Assembly: GCA_014904985.1 (NCBI GenBank)
Contig: MU128949.1
Coordinates: forward strand, 219,323 to 283,322
Direction: 5' to 3'
From: Hydnum rufescens UP504
Taxonomy: Eukaryota > Basidiomycota > Agaricomycetes > Cantharellales > Hydnaceae
Length of the DNA stretch: 64,000 nucleotides
In this document: one piece after another, positions 48,392-61,622 of the stretch
Layout: every line of letters starts with the position of its first letter
Position numbering within the stretch: the first letter of the stretch is position 1
Translations under genes and position numbers: made by a program
Notes under the pieces: generated by a model
Database searches by the model: none
What the model saw: the letters and a program-made list of their open reading frames with translations, nothing else
What the model was told of the DNA's origin: nothing

Positions 48392-50078
48392 ATGCTCAGA
48401 GTTAGAAATGGGAAACTGTTCTCTTTACCCTTTATCGCGCAACGTCGCCACGTCGCTCGGTTTGCGGCACATCTACCTCCTTTACCTCCCCCCGAGGAGT
48501 GGGTGGATAATTTCTTCCCTTTGGGTCGACAGGGCAAAGAAGTGCGAGTTTTCTTGAACCACCCAGATATTGCATTTAAAACTTTGAGCGCCTTTGGGTT
48601 GGATAAAGACGAAGGGCATGGGCCCAAGACTGTTGTTGAAATATACCCTGGTGCGTTCTAGGCTACAAATAGAATGCAGTTTATCATTCACTGAGTGAAT
48701 AAAGGAACGAATAAGGTCCTGGCCTGCTTAGTCGTGCAATCCTCTCATTGCCCCGAGAACGGATAAAAAAGCTCGTTATTATCGAAGATGACCCTCATTT
48801 CTTAGATTTCATCAAAGTTTGTTCCGTTTACCTGCCAGTTCGAAACCGAGGGGTCGCGATTGACATTGGAACCCCTAGCCACTCCAAGAAGCAGACGACA
48901 GAGTCGTATTTCTCCCAACGAATGGGTTCTTATGGAAGACATACGATGAAATGGACGAAAGAGGGATCTTGTCCGACATCGAACCTGTCCTCGATGGTTC
49001 AGGTGCGCCACTTGCATCTGTTCTGATGGGACCTATGACTCTATCGATGCTCACGCACGATTCTCCACCCCCACAGCGCACCCGAATCTGCACTTCGTTG
49101 GCCAAATGCCTCCTTCTATTCATTCAGAACAACTACTTTCACAATTTATCCGTAGTATTCCTGCAAAGTCTTGGTTATGGCGATTTGGCCGAGTGCCTCT
49201 CCATCTGATCGTAACGGAATCACTTCACGGGGTAAGATTACACCCCGTCTACATTCCTATCACTTTCGTCACCTGACACTCTCGCCCGATGAATCCCTCC
49301 CCCCCTCCCCCCCCCTCCCCAGCGGCTGACTGCACCTATAGGCAACTCCCACCGCTGCAAATTAACCATCCTCGCCGAGGCATTGACCGACATTACGGTA
49401 TCCCCGCCTCAAGAATCATACACCCCCTACTCGGATCATTTTTTCCCCCCACTTCCCGTGACACGGTCCGGAAAATCAAGCAAAGGAAAAAAATCACGGC
49501 GCATTGGGAACCCCATGGTGGCTATCAATATGATGCCCAAAGTAGATGCAATCATCCCCGGCCAGCAAGTCATCTCCGAGGACATGATCGACGCATGGGA
49601 CTTTGTGCTACGGCAATGCTTCGTTCTCCACAGCCGCCCGATCAAATCCGCACTACCGTACGTCATTACTCCCTCTTTCTATTTCTCGTCATCGTCATAC
49701 ATGGTTCATATTGCCTTGTTTTTCCGCGCTAACCTTCCCCTCCCCCCCTCCTCTTCAAAAATGGCATTCTTAAAACTCCCAAGGCTTATCGCCCCTGGCG
49801 CTGGTATACTTCTTAAAAATCCCGTGTGCCAGCATCTGGATCCAGGCATGGAGGTCCGTCACCTCACGCCGAGGACTGGTCATGTATAATAAAAGCTTTC
49901 AACGAGTGGCCTTTCAAACCTTCGGTACGCGCACGTTTCGCTTTGACGTTCTCCTTTGGGGGGGATTCGGGATTGGAGACTCATTCCCGCTGGTGCTCAC
50001 CTTCAGATCTTGATACATGCTGAGATGGCTGATATCCCTTACGGCAGCAAGATGATGCATACCCACGACATCTATTAA
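48392..50078 (+). CDS. Mitochondrial rRNA dimethyladenosine transferase / mtTFB-type methyltransferase
   Basis: SAM-dependent enzyme of the KsgA/Dim1 fold, which dimethylates mitochondrial small-subunit rRNA or serves as transcription factor B. ATG 48392 begins MLRVRNGKLFSLPFIAQ, plausible for import. Introns at 48652-48713 and later rebuild the SAM motif TVVEIYPGPGLLSRAIL, followed by RIKKLVIIEDDPHFLDFI, DDRVVFLPTNGF, DIEPVLDGS, HPNLHFVGQMPP, SQFIRSIPAKSWLWRFGRVP, LTILAEALTDITVSPP, GNPMVAINMMPK and AWDFVLRQCFVLHSRPIKSA. The gene reaches DWSCIIKAFNEWPFKPS, but between VRHLTP and EDW the frame is off by one base (about 49871). Either a splice was missed or the C-terminus is frameshifted. The end given is the stop in the downstream frame. 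Confidence 0.75.
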
Positions 50079-50408
50079 ATTAATTCTCAACTTACACTCA
50101 AATCGTCATCCCCTTCTCTACTCTTTCTCCACAAGTGCCCGGGGATTGGCTGCTTAAATCAACATTATGTAATACGGAGGTATATGATATATGGTATACG
50201 GAAGAAGGGAAGAAACGCAATAATATACGACTTTAGGGGGGCTGGGTCATCGTGCGTGTGGCATACCTGAACATGAATATAGAGGACCGTCCCAAGAAGG
50301 CAGAGTCGAAGGAAGCGAGAGGAACGGAAGAGGCGCACATCAAGAGAAGAATGGGAAAACATTATAGCAGATAAAGCGGATGGGTTTCGAGCCACCGTGT
50401 CGGGTGGA
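50079..50408. other. Convergent 3' ends
   Basis: Between the stops of the methyltransferase (+) and the ARF-GEF (-). No gene recognised. Confidence 0.5.
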
Positions 50409-53400
50409 TCACTCATCGCCTGCAGTCTCGCGCCGATGCAATGAATTGGTGAATCCGGAAAATGAACCGGGAATGGATGGTTCCTCAGCTTCGTGGATCG
50501 TCTCTTCATGCTGAAAGACCTTCCCAGAGGTCGGTGTCCTTCCACTACCACTTCCACCAGGAGACGCCAAGGGGTAGTCATCTTCAGGGGTGTGGATGAG
50601 CGCCTTTTCCAAGACCTTTTCGCCTCGTCTCTTAAGTCGCAAAGTCATGGCCTGTCGTAACGACTCGACGTAGGATTCGTACTTGATAATCTCAGCAAGC
50701 AGATACTGGGATTTTTGCTCCCAGTTAGACAGCGCTTTTGTTGTGTTCAGCGAACGTGCACTATACTATAAGAGGGAATTCAACGTCGTTAGATATTGAG
50801 GCACTATAGATCATTAAGACGACTAACAAGTCCCTGCATCGGCTGCCTAAGCTCGTTGTGGAGCTTCAATTCGTTTTTGAGGAGTGTGACTTGTTTCTGT
50901 AACGACTCGAGCTGCGTTTCCTCGTCGTGGGTACTAGGAACAGAAGGAGGCAGTGGTGGTTTCCAATCATGGATATAAACCCGATCCGCTGGGAGACCAT
51001 GGGGCCCTGAGCGCATAGAATTCGGTACATCAGACCACCCAATCTTGCCAAACTTGAGACTGCGTCCGCTGCGAATGCTTAAGGTGTCGCTACGATCACG
51101 ATCACGACCACCCCCACTCTCCTTCTCTTTCTCATCATGAGTTTCGTCCGAGAGGCGACTCCACCCGTATTCCATATTGGAGACCCCACCAGATAAAGGC
51201 TCTCTCGATTGTCGCGCGGCCCAGTAGTTACAGGTTGACACCCATTCGTTGACGAGATCTTCCGTTCCAGCCTGGAAGAAAAATACAGCCCCGGTGGACA
51301 ATGTCAACACGAAACAATGGGGTCGTTGTCGATTGTAGCCAGGGGGTGGCAGGGCATGTGCAAGGGAGTGGGCAAGAGAGAATTGGCCAACAAGGTTAGC
51401 ATTGGCCTAATGGAAGGACGTCGGTGAGCGCCCGGACATGCGGGGCAAAAAGGGACAGCGAAGACGAAGAGCGCACCAGCCAATTCCCTCCTCCCACTCC
51501 ACCACGCGCCACAGCTGTTCCGCCCGTGCCGAAGGTGAACATGCTGAGTTCTCCTTTCTGAATAACAACAAAGACATCCATCCAGGTTTTGGATTTCGCT
51601 CGGCGCTTCGAAGATTCCCAATATTGTTTGCGACAGAGCATCCCTTCCTTGGCCCATGGTGGCCCAAGCAATGCCAACTCCTCATCCGAAATGCTGACGT
51701 TCGTAGAGTGGGATCCCACGCTATTGAAACTCCGGGCGTCGTCTTCTTGCCCCTCCTTTATGATGGAGTGCGATAGATTAGAGGCAAAGCCCAATGTCGG
51801 GGCAAAGAGTGTTGAACTGGTCACAGACACACCCTGAACAGCATTCTCATCAGCATAACCAATAACAAAACAAAAGAGAAAAGCAACACGCCTCGCCAAT
51901 AGAGGTCGCAAAGCTGGGCGAAGGACTAATGCGGCCATCGACACTACTGCTGCTGTTGCTCCCGTAGGGGCTCTGGGTACCAAGGAGACTCTGCAAACCA
52001 CGAATGCTTCCTCGCTTGAGATTGTTGATCCGGTCCGGTTGGTTAGAGTACCCGCGCTGACTACGACTCCGCATCATGGGCGAACCTGGAGAGAGGGATG
52101 AAGAAGAGGCCCCAGATAGAGGTTGCAGAATCTGCTGGTTCTTCACGGAAGCGTACATTTCCTGGAGGCAATCCATACGATTAGGGAGTTACTCATTTAA
52201 GGAGATGTTTGTAACCGCGTGTGGACCAGTACCTTGAGAAGATTATCCATTTCGTACTCCCAGGACTTGCCGCCAAGAAGAGGGGCGGATGTATCTCGAC
52301 TACCTCGCCGAGCGGGAGAATCGAAGAAGCCACCAGCAGGAAGATTAATGGAGACACGACTCGCTTCGGGGGAGTCGGAAACAGCACCACCGAGCTGAAC
52401 GACAGACTGGGATGTGTTCGTGGAATTCTTCCAACTTGTAAGACTCTCACTTCGTTTCTTCGGGGGATGTCGGTTCGGGGTAGTGTTTAATGCAGCAACA
52501 GTCGAGCTACCCTGATCCTGAGCAACACCCTCTGCAGTTCCGTCGTCGTCGTCGTCAATTGCACTTCCAGTGCTATCGAGAGGATTGAGGGAAAGAGGCC
52601 TCTCTGATCCCGAGGCTTTGACTTGTGGCTGAATAACGGCGAATGTGTTTCGAACGAACTGGCTACGCGACATACGAGTAGAGATGTCTGCAACGTGCAG
52701 ATCTGTGTTCAACAGCAGAAGGGAATATGAGATAGCGTGCACCACGTCTGCCAAAGGGAGATTCGACCGCATGAGATGAACACCTTAGAAGAGAAAGCAG
52801 TGGGAGGAATCGCACCGGGACTATGATAAATCGCGCTCGGGTTACACTCCCAGAATCTGGCACTGAACGTTTCCAATATTCGATCTACTTGTTGTGTCTC
52901 GCCACGAACGTAAAGTTTCCCGCAAAGATGTCTGAGATAGGATGGTGGGTCAGTAGAGGGTCGCTGGAAAGATCATGTAATCGTTAGTCTGTTACCTAAA
53001 GGCATTATCTAGTCGTAAGCCGGTAAAATCGAAGTAGTCCATGTAATATTTGAGCGCCTGCCGTTTGACGGGATCACTGCGTTCAAATTCGAGCATGAAT
53101 AACCCTTTTCCTGATTCAATTGAAATTGTAAAAATGAAGACATCACTTACACTCCACCAAGCCACTCCGCAATCTTGTCCAACGGCAAGAAAGATTCATC
53201 TTCTGTCCAGCATTTAGCCGCGAACTCCTTGGCGCGACCATCTACGTCCTCGGCTTCGATCACCATTCGCGTCGACGACGGGTGTCGAGATGAAGTCAAA
53301 TCGGTAGTGGAAGCCATGGACAGAGCAGATGACGATCCAGGCTGCGAATACGTGGATGACTGACGCTCAGTCATCCCCAGCACCGAGTTTGCTGACGGTA

Positions 53401-55723
53401 CGAGCCTGACTGTCCGATATGGGTCTCGTCCGCCTACACCTGAAGTGAGAAGACCATCCTCGCCCACGGATGGCTTTTCGCTCACGAGAGCGGGTTCCGA
53501 CGCAGAAGCATTAGCACGTGGCTGGACACGCGAAGAGCGGAATTCTCGCGAGCCGCGACGGATTTCCCGTGCTACATCGAGAGAGGGACGGACGAGGGTT
53601 GCGGGGAGGGCGCCGGAGTTGATGGCCGAGGTGGTGTTGTTGGAGGGTGTGGGGGTGAATGCTGATATGGTAGGCGCGGGGGGAGATCGAGTTAAGCTTT
53701 GGCGGTGGTATGATCGGAGTGTGTTTACTCGCGGGATGTGGGAAGGGGATCCGCCACTTGAGCTTGAGGAGCCATTGGCACTCGACGTCGCGATTGTGAA
53801 TGGATTTGGACTTCGGTGCGGAAGTCGGAGGGATGAACCCCTCGGAGAAAGGACCAAGGGCCGCTCCCCGACTGGTGTCCTAGGTTCGTTCGTGGGAGGA
53901 ACATGGGAGGATGAGGATGTCGGCGTCGTCGCGTGTGTAGAAGTTGTATCAAGAATTGACGCGGCGTCCCCAGACGTTACCGGAGAAGGCGTGGCTGGGG
54001 CAAGGAAGATATCATCGGACGTAACGCATTCGATCGGGGATGGCAGGGGCTTCGATGATGCCCTCTCGGGCGTCTCCGGTACTGGGAGACCCTCTGGACG
54101 AGACACAAATCGGAGGGTCTCCGAATCAAGGGCTGAGAGACCGCCTTCCCGAGGAGGATTCTCGTTTGACATGGTAGAGCTGTCTTTAATACATTCCCCA
54201 GATTTTGAGAGCTGAAAATGAAAGCCCTGCCTTGCTTGCTCGAGAGAAGGCCGGCGCGGAGGAGTGAAGGGACTTGTCAATCCTTTGAAAGCGCCACTGA
54301 AGTCATCTCCACCGATGACATCCTTCATAGCAAGGTCCCAATCTCGCAGAGGTGCAGTGGAGCTTTCGCCAGATTTTCGAGGCACATCGCGTGATGTCAT
54401 CAATTTGGCCATATCCGCGTCTCCTACACTCATGCTTCTCCGTCTGTTTGCCTTCAATGCCGCGTTTGCGATATCATCAACCGCTTTGGACCGGGGGCCC
54501 TTTGAAGGGACAGGAGCATGGTCGAGGGAAGAGGCTGGACGAGTCTCGGCTTCGGGATTGGGGCTGACTGGCGAATGGACAGGTAACGGCTTGCCGTTCG
54601 ATGCAGGACTTAAGGGGGCGTTGGTCGAGGAAGGGGAGAAAATGTCATTTGGCTGAGGAGTGGAAGAAGAGGACTGGTGGGAATTAGGTAGTTTCGGCAT
54701 TGGAGGACGGGGGGAGGGAGGAGGGGGGAGTGAATTTGGAGCAGTTAGAGAGTTTGCGCGGCGTTTATCGCGGGTGCTGCTTTGAGGTATAAACTTGTTG
54801 AAGAATGCGCCAGTCTTTGATCTCATGGATGACTATGATAGCGAGTCAGGATACACGAAGCTAGAATGAGAGCCGCGATGACATACTTTCCCCGAGTCCT
54901 TGCCAAATTGATATAGTAGTGATAATTGGGAGGCATTGCTCACGGACGAAGTGAGTGGAGATGGCTGCTGCTTGACAATTTTGCGAGAAGCAAAGGATTG
55001 GTTTTTGGGCATATTACGAATGGGTGTTTCGGGAGGGCCGACTATGGAGAAAGAGGAAGTGGAGGAAGTTACACGTAGACGAGAGCCAGAGGGAGCGGGA
55101 GAGAGATAGGAAGGGTTCCCAGTAGTCGCGCGAGCTGAGGAGGGACTGGATTCATTAATAGTGACTTGTGGGATAGACTTTTTATTCTCTTCTGTTGCCC
55201 TGCTACCCACTACACCACCCCGTTCTCGAGCTTTGCGGACGAGAGTAGCGAGATCAGGACTGCTGGAAGTGCCGGGAGATCGCAACAGGCTACGACGCTT
55301 ATTATCAGCATCTCTCTCTTCCTCGTCATTGAATAACACGGGGCGACCAGTGGGTGAATTGGCATCGGGAGTTGGGGGAACGACTTTCGGGGTAGGAGGC
55401 TGAAGGGTGCGATTCGGAGGTTGTCTGTTGCGCGACATGCTTGGAGACACGTCGCTATCGTCGTCGCTTGGATCACTGAAGCTGCGAACAAATGGAGGAG
55501 TGAAGACACCAAGCTTGGACTCGTCCACCTCTCCGGACTTGAGGTGAATGGTGCTGTTGTTAAGTAGGTCGTCTTCGAAGTTACGGGAAGCTCTACGAGC
55601 CGCCTTATTTTGATCAGAGGGATTGAGAAAGCGATTGCTTTGCGGGAGAGGAGGCCGGAAAGAAAAAGGACTAGCAGAGTGAATGGGAGGTTCCGGGAGA
55701 GACATTGGAGGAACAGAGCTCAT
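50409..55723 (-). CDS. Sec7-PH ARF guanine-nucleotide exchange factor (EFA6/Syt1/Yel1 type)
   Basis: Activates ARF-family GTPases at the plasma membrane or endosomes. Exon 1 is 55723-54887, exon 2 is 54832-53151, and exon 3 starts at 53076. The first 800 residues are Ser/Pro-rich and disordered. The Sec7 domain begins at DKIAEWLGG and runs VKRQALKYYMDYFDF, GLRLDNAF, CGKLYVRGETQQVDRIL to SLLLLNTDLHVADI and MSRSQFVRNTF. The catalytic Glu region is the GRGETQ-like turn. A PH domain follows: KEGMLCRKQYWESS, WMDVFVVIQKGELSMFTFG, HCFVLTLSTGAVFFFQAG, VNEWVSTCNYWAARQSRE. A coiled coil (LESLQKQVTLLKNELKLHNE) and a basic tail end at the stop 50409. The Sec7-PH-coil order is that of EFA6/Syt1. Confidence 0.85.
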
Positions 55724-56008
55724 GTCACATACATATGTGAATTGTGGGGGTGGCAGCTACAGATTTTGATCCCAAACATCAATCCATAAGTTATCTTATT
55801 CAGCACCCATTCCTTACACCGTGATTCCTTTCACCCTGCGCACACCAACACGGCAAAGGCATCAAAGATAGCAATTACAATTCAGGTGCTCATGACTAAG
55901 ACGAAAATTTTTAAAAATTGATGTATCCACTTTCCTGACAATTCCTGTGTTCATGGTTGTTAGTACACACCCTGTCGGCTCGCCGAAGTGCTACCCACGG
56001 GCATACTG

Positions 56009-56426
56009 CTATTTTTTCTGGTGCGTGCCGCCCTCGAGGTCTGTGGTGATTATGTCCAACACATCTCTAAGAGATTCGATGCGAGCCCCCTAGTATCCCG
56101 AATCAGCACACTTTGGACATAAAACTGGCACCATATTATGTACAATCTGGTCAATGTCCCCCTCCTTGGCAATCTTTAAAGTTCTACGGAGAGTGGCTAC
56201 ATACTCGTACGACTGGTATAGTACGCCGTCCTCTGTTTGGGAGTCGCCTGACACGGGTGGACAGAGTCCGGATAGATCCACTTTAGCAGCGCGTAGGACC
56301 GAAAGATCCTTCTGAGTATCCTCAGCAGGAAGAAGAGCCCCTCTAGCGTTCATTACGATGGGCTTTTTTTCTGTAGTTGAGGTCCGGCACTTACCGGTAG
56401 TCAATTGCCACCAAGATGAAGGCCAT
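56009..56426 (-). CDS. Conserved-looking small protein of unknown function, 107 aa
   Basis: Not recognised. Three exons (56426-56395, 56342-56132, 56089-56009) with GTAAGT..CTAG and GTGCCA..CTAG introns join in phase to 107 residues. It starts MAFILVAIDYRG and ends GGTHQKK. The C-terminal half is strongly helical (LYQSYEYVATLRRTLKIAKE, then GDIDQIVHNM and GARIESLRDVLDIITTDLEG), like a small coiled-coil complex subunit. It lies on the same strand as the ARF-GEF, 285 bp upstream of that start and 301 bp downstream of the RDH54 stop. The start could lie elsewhere; there is no transmembrane segment. Confidence 0.55.
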
Positions 56427-56727
56427 CACTGGGGATATTATACATGCGTGAGCCCTTTGTGAGAATTACGCTCATGTCGGCAGACGGGGGTATGATTCAG
56501 CGGGGGAATACACGATGAATCTACTGTAAATATATGAGAACGATGGGGGAATAATGGCCGGGGTGTGTGTAAGGCAGAATCGTCAGGTGACCGAATCAAG
56601 TCACTACCATTCCTAGGAGCTAAAGAACAAACGATACAAAAGAAAGTGGGGAACAGCAAAACCGATACTGCCGGGCGACTAGGAGCATCACCCATGAAGA
56701 TATTCAACATTACGCGCAAGTTTCAAT

Positions 56728-59700
56728 TCATGTCACGTCTGACTTGGAAATTTTTTCGAAAATAAAGGCCACGGTCCCACCATCTGTATCAGGAATCTTT
56801 GAGAGATCGATTGCATCTAACAATGACCCAGAATATTTTCCTTCTGAATCAACATCCATTGCCGTCGAGTGTTGGCCTTGGCGAGAGGGGATAAGTTTCA
56901 GCAATGCCTTATCGTGAAGGTATTCTGAAGCAGCGGGATTCAGACAGTTGACGTGAGTCCATTCGTCAAGAGCCATCAGAGCTGCGTTCCTTTCGTCCAG
57001 GGACTAATTCAAAATCATGAGAAATCCACGGGACTGCCTAGTGCTCTCGCCTGGTTAACACACCTTCCGCACTTTTCGAGCCCTATACTGTGAGGCAGGA
57101 ACAAAACCCAAGGATGCATTATCTGCATCGTCGACGTCCTCGATCTCATCGTCCTCACTTGCATCTGAAGCGTTCCCGGCGGGTGTGAACTCCGGTTCGG
57201 TTCCATCCACAGTGCCAGAAACACAATGACAGTCGAGCAGCTCGTGAGTATGGCACGCAGTGAGAGGATGGATTGTGAACAGATCACGAAGCTATCGAGA
57301 CCTTGTATAAAATAGTGAGACACAAAGCATTGACAGGTGATCTTACCTCAGACTGTGAGAACGAATCGCCTTTCGAGGGCTTGATTCCATCCCCACGGGA
57401 TCCACTCTGTCCCATCAAGGACTCGCTCAGCCCAATTTTAGTGATAGCACGTTGGAAGATCTTTTCATCGATGGTCCCGCAAGTCAACAGTCGATAGATA
57501 AAGACAGGTCGCTTCTGACCATCACGATGAATACGGGCCATAGCTTGCAGGTCGTGCGACGGGTTCCAGTCACTATCCACTAGAATCAGGCGGGATGCTC
57601 CGATTAGGTTTAACCCGACACCCCCGGCTTTCGCGCTCAGGAGAAATATGACTACGGGAGAATGAGTGTCAAATCGGGGGTAGACATAAGCGTTCGATCC
57701 ACTAACATCGATCAGCTTGAGTGGCTTTGTTAAACTTGTCGACAAACATTTGCCGGTTATCCACTTTTGTGGATCTGCATAATAACGATAGTACTTTTTG
57801 AACGCTGCGGTATTCCCTAGCACTCACCCATCCAGACGAAAATATGTGTACATCTTCCGGGCGCAAAACTTCTCGATAACGTTTAGTGTCGCAGTGTAGT
57901 GCGAAACAATGACAACCTTCTCGTCAGTATCCTAGTGCGGCACATGTTACGGAGATGCACTACTAAGGATGTAACGAATAGAACGTACACGGCGTAATAT
58001 CCTTAAAAGGCTCTGTAAAGCAGTCATTTTGCCTTGAACAGGAGCCATGAGCACAACGAAACGGGGAAAGTTGAATTCCCAACATACCACTGAGAGTCAT
58101 ATCATCCATTTGGGCAGATTCAGGCAATAAACCCAGTGCGTTCTTGATGGCAGCATTAGCAGTACTCTGTATCTCTTCTTTCTCATCTGATGTGCTCCGC
58201 AAAAGGACAGGGCTATTGCAGAGCTGCTTCAGCCGCCCAATGAGGGCCAATGATTTCGCGGTAGAGGCTCCAATAAGATCATCCAGTTTATCAGGGTTCA
58301 AAATCTTGGCGAACATTCCTAATTGAAGGGACGTCGGCCGGACGAAAACGACGTACTCATCTGTCACGCTTCGATCGTCAAATCGAGTCCACGGCAAACC
58401 TTGAGTGTCACAAACTTTTGGGAGGAAGATAGTTCGAGAGAATATCAGCAGTTCGGCGTAAAACGAATGATTTGGAATATTCGGCCAGCTAGTAAGACGG
58501 GTCTCAGAAAATAATCAGCGGGTAGCAGACGAAACCGACCTGCTCCGCCCGACCACTTCCGATTTCAAACTCTTGTGGGGTGCAGTCGGGGGCCCGACTC
58601 TTGAGAATAGGGTTCTCATATACTCGGGAGAACATCTTATATGTGTCTGAAGAGTGAAATAGTGGGTCATCACGACACAAATCACTCATCACTAGTTGAC
58701 TAACCCAGAAGGCCGTGATTGACGAAGTCCGCCTGCATCCGTGGCCATGAGCGTTTGGAGATCAACAAATCTCTGGTTCTCACCATCGCATGAAATTCGC
58801 CCAGGTTATTTTGGACAGGGGTGCCAGAAAGAATGATACGTCGTGGCACAGCCAGTACTTCAAACATCTTCGTTGTCTTACTATCCGCAGACTTGAGACG
58901 ATGTCCTGATCCCAGGGATAAGAATGAGAAGGGACGGGGAATAATCGCGTAACAATCGAACCTTCATCGCAAATGATCAATCCGATCGGAGGACTGCAAG
59001 GATCATCGATGAGTAATAGTGTACGAGGCCTCAAGCGACTTACCGGCAATATCGGAGGTCGTCGCTGAAGATTACAGAAGAGAGTAAGCGTGAGTACAAT
59101 GGCCAAAGAGACTCCAAGAATGATAGAACAAACATACATGACGGAACGAAGACGTTCATAACCGATTATCAAAACTTGGTGTTTGCTGGTGACGGTAAGC
59201 TTAGTCCCAGAAGAGACCTGATCTGCATACATCACAGCTAATACCTGTTTTTAAATGCCTTTATCGTATTTATATCTTTATCGCCCAGCAGAACTTCGAT
59301 CCGGTCTCGGCCAAGCCTAAAACATGGTGAGCATCGGATTATATGCGTCGGCAGTGTACAAAGCGTACCATTTGTGGATTTCTTCGTCGCAAAATATGCT
59401 CAGCAGAAGAACCAACACCTTTCAGACCAAACAAACACACCTTTTCGCCAATTCTAGACACATGCAGGAAGGGGAGAACGGTGTAAGACAGTATGACGCC
59501 GGTAATGAATAGAGACATACACTTAAGAGAGAAACTGGGCAGACGATGAGCACTTTCCCAACAACAGGCCCACAACCAGCATACGGATTCTGCTCTAAAC
59601 GGTGATTTCCATCAGGAAATCGAAGAAATCGAACCCAAATGTCGAGTAGAATTACTTAAAAGAGTCCAGATAAGTGCAATAGTCTGTTGGGTCAATGAGA

Positions 59701-61466
59701 AGTCACACTCCGCCACGAATGATAACCAGTGTTCATAGTCACACCTGTATCGTCTTTCCAAGTCCCCTGTGCGAGGATCATGCCATCAGTTCCTGAGCGC
59801 CCCCGCACTCGCCGAATATGCACCCACATTTCGTCCGCTAGTATGCACCCTTGACCATCATGCTGCCTCATCCCCATCACACTCTCGTACATGAAAGTGA
59901 CGCCTTCCCGTTGATGAGGCCGCAGATTCTTCCCAATAATGGGGTCAACCACCACTGGAACAATCTCGCTGCCTCTAAGAGCGGAATGGAACTCGCCACT
60001 CAATCAGGGTTGCGATGAACTCGTCTCTCTCGGGGCACTCACTTCCTATTGAATTTTTTTTGATGCGATTCGGTCGGATTAGGCATAACAAGCGCATTCG
60101 GCGCGCTTGCATCGTGCCTACATTCAGCCTCTCGCTCAATACACGGCAATCTCTTGACCCGGAAATGGGACTTGCCTCTGTTCCCACTTCTTAGGAGGTC
60201 CATAGAATGAGTTGGCTGGTACTGCTTTGATGGGCGGAAGACCGGTCGAAACAGTCTCGATGGAACGTGCAGGCACAATCATAGGGGGGACGAATTTAGA
60301 AGGGTAGATCTTGTGCCCGGGATGGTCGTAGGCAGGTCAGATGAATGAGAATGGAGGGAGACCTTCCTGGAACCGCTATCGGGGATGCTAGCAACTCGCG
60401 CATCCACCTCAATCTCTTTCCCAGCTGCATTTCAATGACCGTAAATCTGTGAAAACGCGACGACGGCGAAAGGACACTCTTACAAATGAATAGTTTGATG
60501 CCGGTGCTAAGTTTCCCGCTCGCGTACGTTATGCTGCCGATGCTGCAACGAATTCGTTAACCCGATTACAGCCCATGCAGTCAATTGATGACCCACCTTA
60601 GACCGTCTTCGTCGAACAGGGTGACCTTGGACCCTTCTTGCCTCACGTATCCATCACCATCCCAAGATTTATGTTTACGCGTCTGAGGTTTCCGCCATTG
60701 GACGGTCCAATGGCGGATTTTCTCGGATTTCCCCGCTACAGGCAATATGGGAGCATTTGCGGTGTCGACAAGGGGAACACTGAGACCAGCGGACTTGGGT
60801 GCAGGATATTCGGTAGTCGTGCCTGAGCCCCGCGGCTTCATGGTGACTTTGGGAATTACCGGTCTGAACGGTGTAGACGAGCCTAGAGAGCGAGTGGACG
60901 GAAGCGACTGAGGAGCAGGATCCGATCTCCCTCCGATATCAAAACATTTGCCAGAAATGAAGTCTTGAGGAGGGATGCTATGGTCAATTTCAATCTCCTT
61001 CCCAGCAATGTTCAAAATATCTCCGGGGCGAACTCCCCGGCCACGTGAGACCGAGCACTACACATCCTAGCCATGAAAAGCGCGTTAGATAAAGTCAATG
61101 TGAAAGAAATTAGAGGTACTTCTGGCCATCAAGGTTCTGTAGTTCGCACTGGTGATCTCTCACTATTAGAATACCATCACCTAGAGGATCGCGATTGAGG
61201 GTAATCTGAGAGTTTGAAGTCATGATGCACATACCATCCCACGTCTTGTGTTTCCTCGCTTGAGGCCTCCTCCTAACGTCAAAGTGTGAATGGGGGAAGT
61301 TTCACAAGCCATCGTCAAAGCATTACCATTGAACCATCCAATATTCTACTGATGAATTGCCGGACTGAAGATGGACATTGAGGTCTTCCTGGTGTGGTCG
61401 CTTTGCAGATCGCGGATTTCCATCCCCTGCATCACTCTTTCTTTTCGTAGAGGCGTCCAACGACAT
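56728..61466 (-). CDS. RDH54: Rdh54/Tid1-type SNF2 DNA translocase (recombination and repair)
   Basis: Rad54-related ATPase that moves along DNA and remodels Rad51/Dmc1 filaments. ATG 61466 ([16 protein letters not shown]) is preferred over upstream Mets because it abuts the promoter. The N-terminus has two copies of a small module: [18 protein letters not shown] and, 250 residues on, [20 protein letters not shown]. The ATPase follows: [17 protein letters not shown], Walker A ADEMGLGKTIQ (joined across an intron), LIICDEGHRLK (DEGH) and [16 protein letters not shown]. The C-lobe has [37 protein letters not shown] and [19 protein letters not shown]. The conserved tail has [20 protein letters not shown] and [23 protein letters not shown] and the tail separate it from Rad5/Rad16. 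All core motifs are intact. Confidence 0.85.
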
Positions 61467-61622
61467 GGGGACGCGCCAAATAAGCGAATAAAGGGGACAC
61501 GGGGGCCTAGCCTGGTCTCGGACCTCTCTACGCAGTCCACACGACGCGTTCGTTGGACCAAACGGCAGCGGAAATAGCCGAAGACGGATATTGCCCCAAA
61601 TAGGCAGCAACAAATCCAGTTC
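61467..61622. promoter_or_regulatory. Bidirectional promoter, RDH54 / Ap4A phosphorylase
   Basis: Only 156 bp separate the two divergent start codons, so the control region must be shared or overlap transcribed sequence. No specific factor site could be named. Confidence 0.6.
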
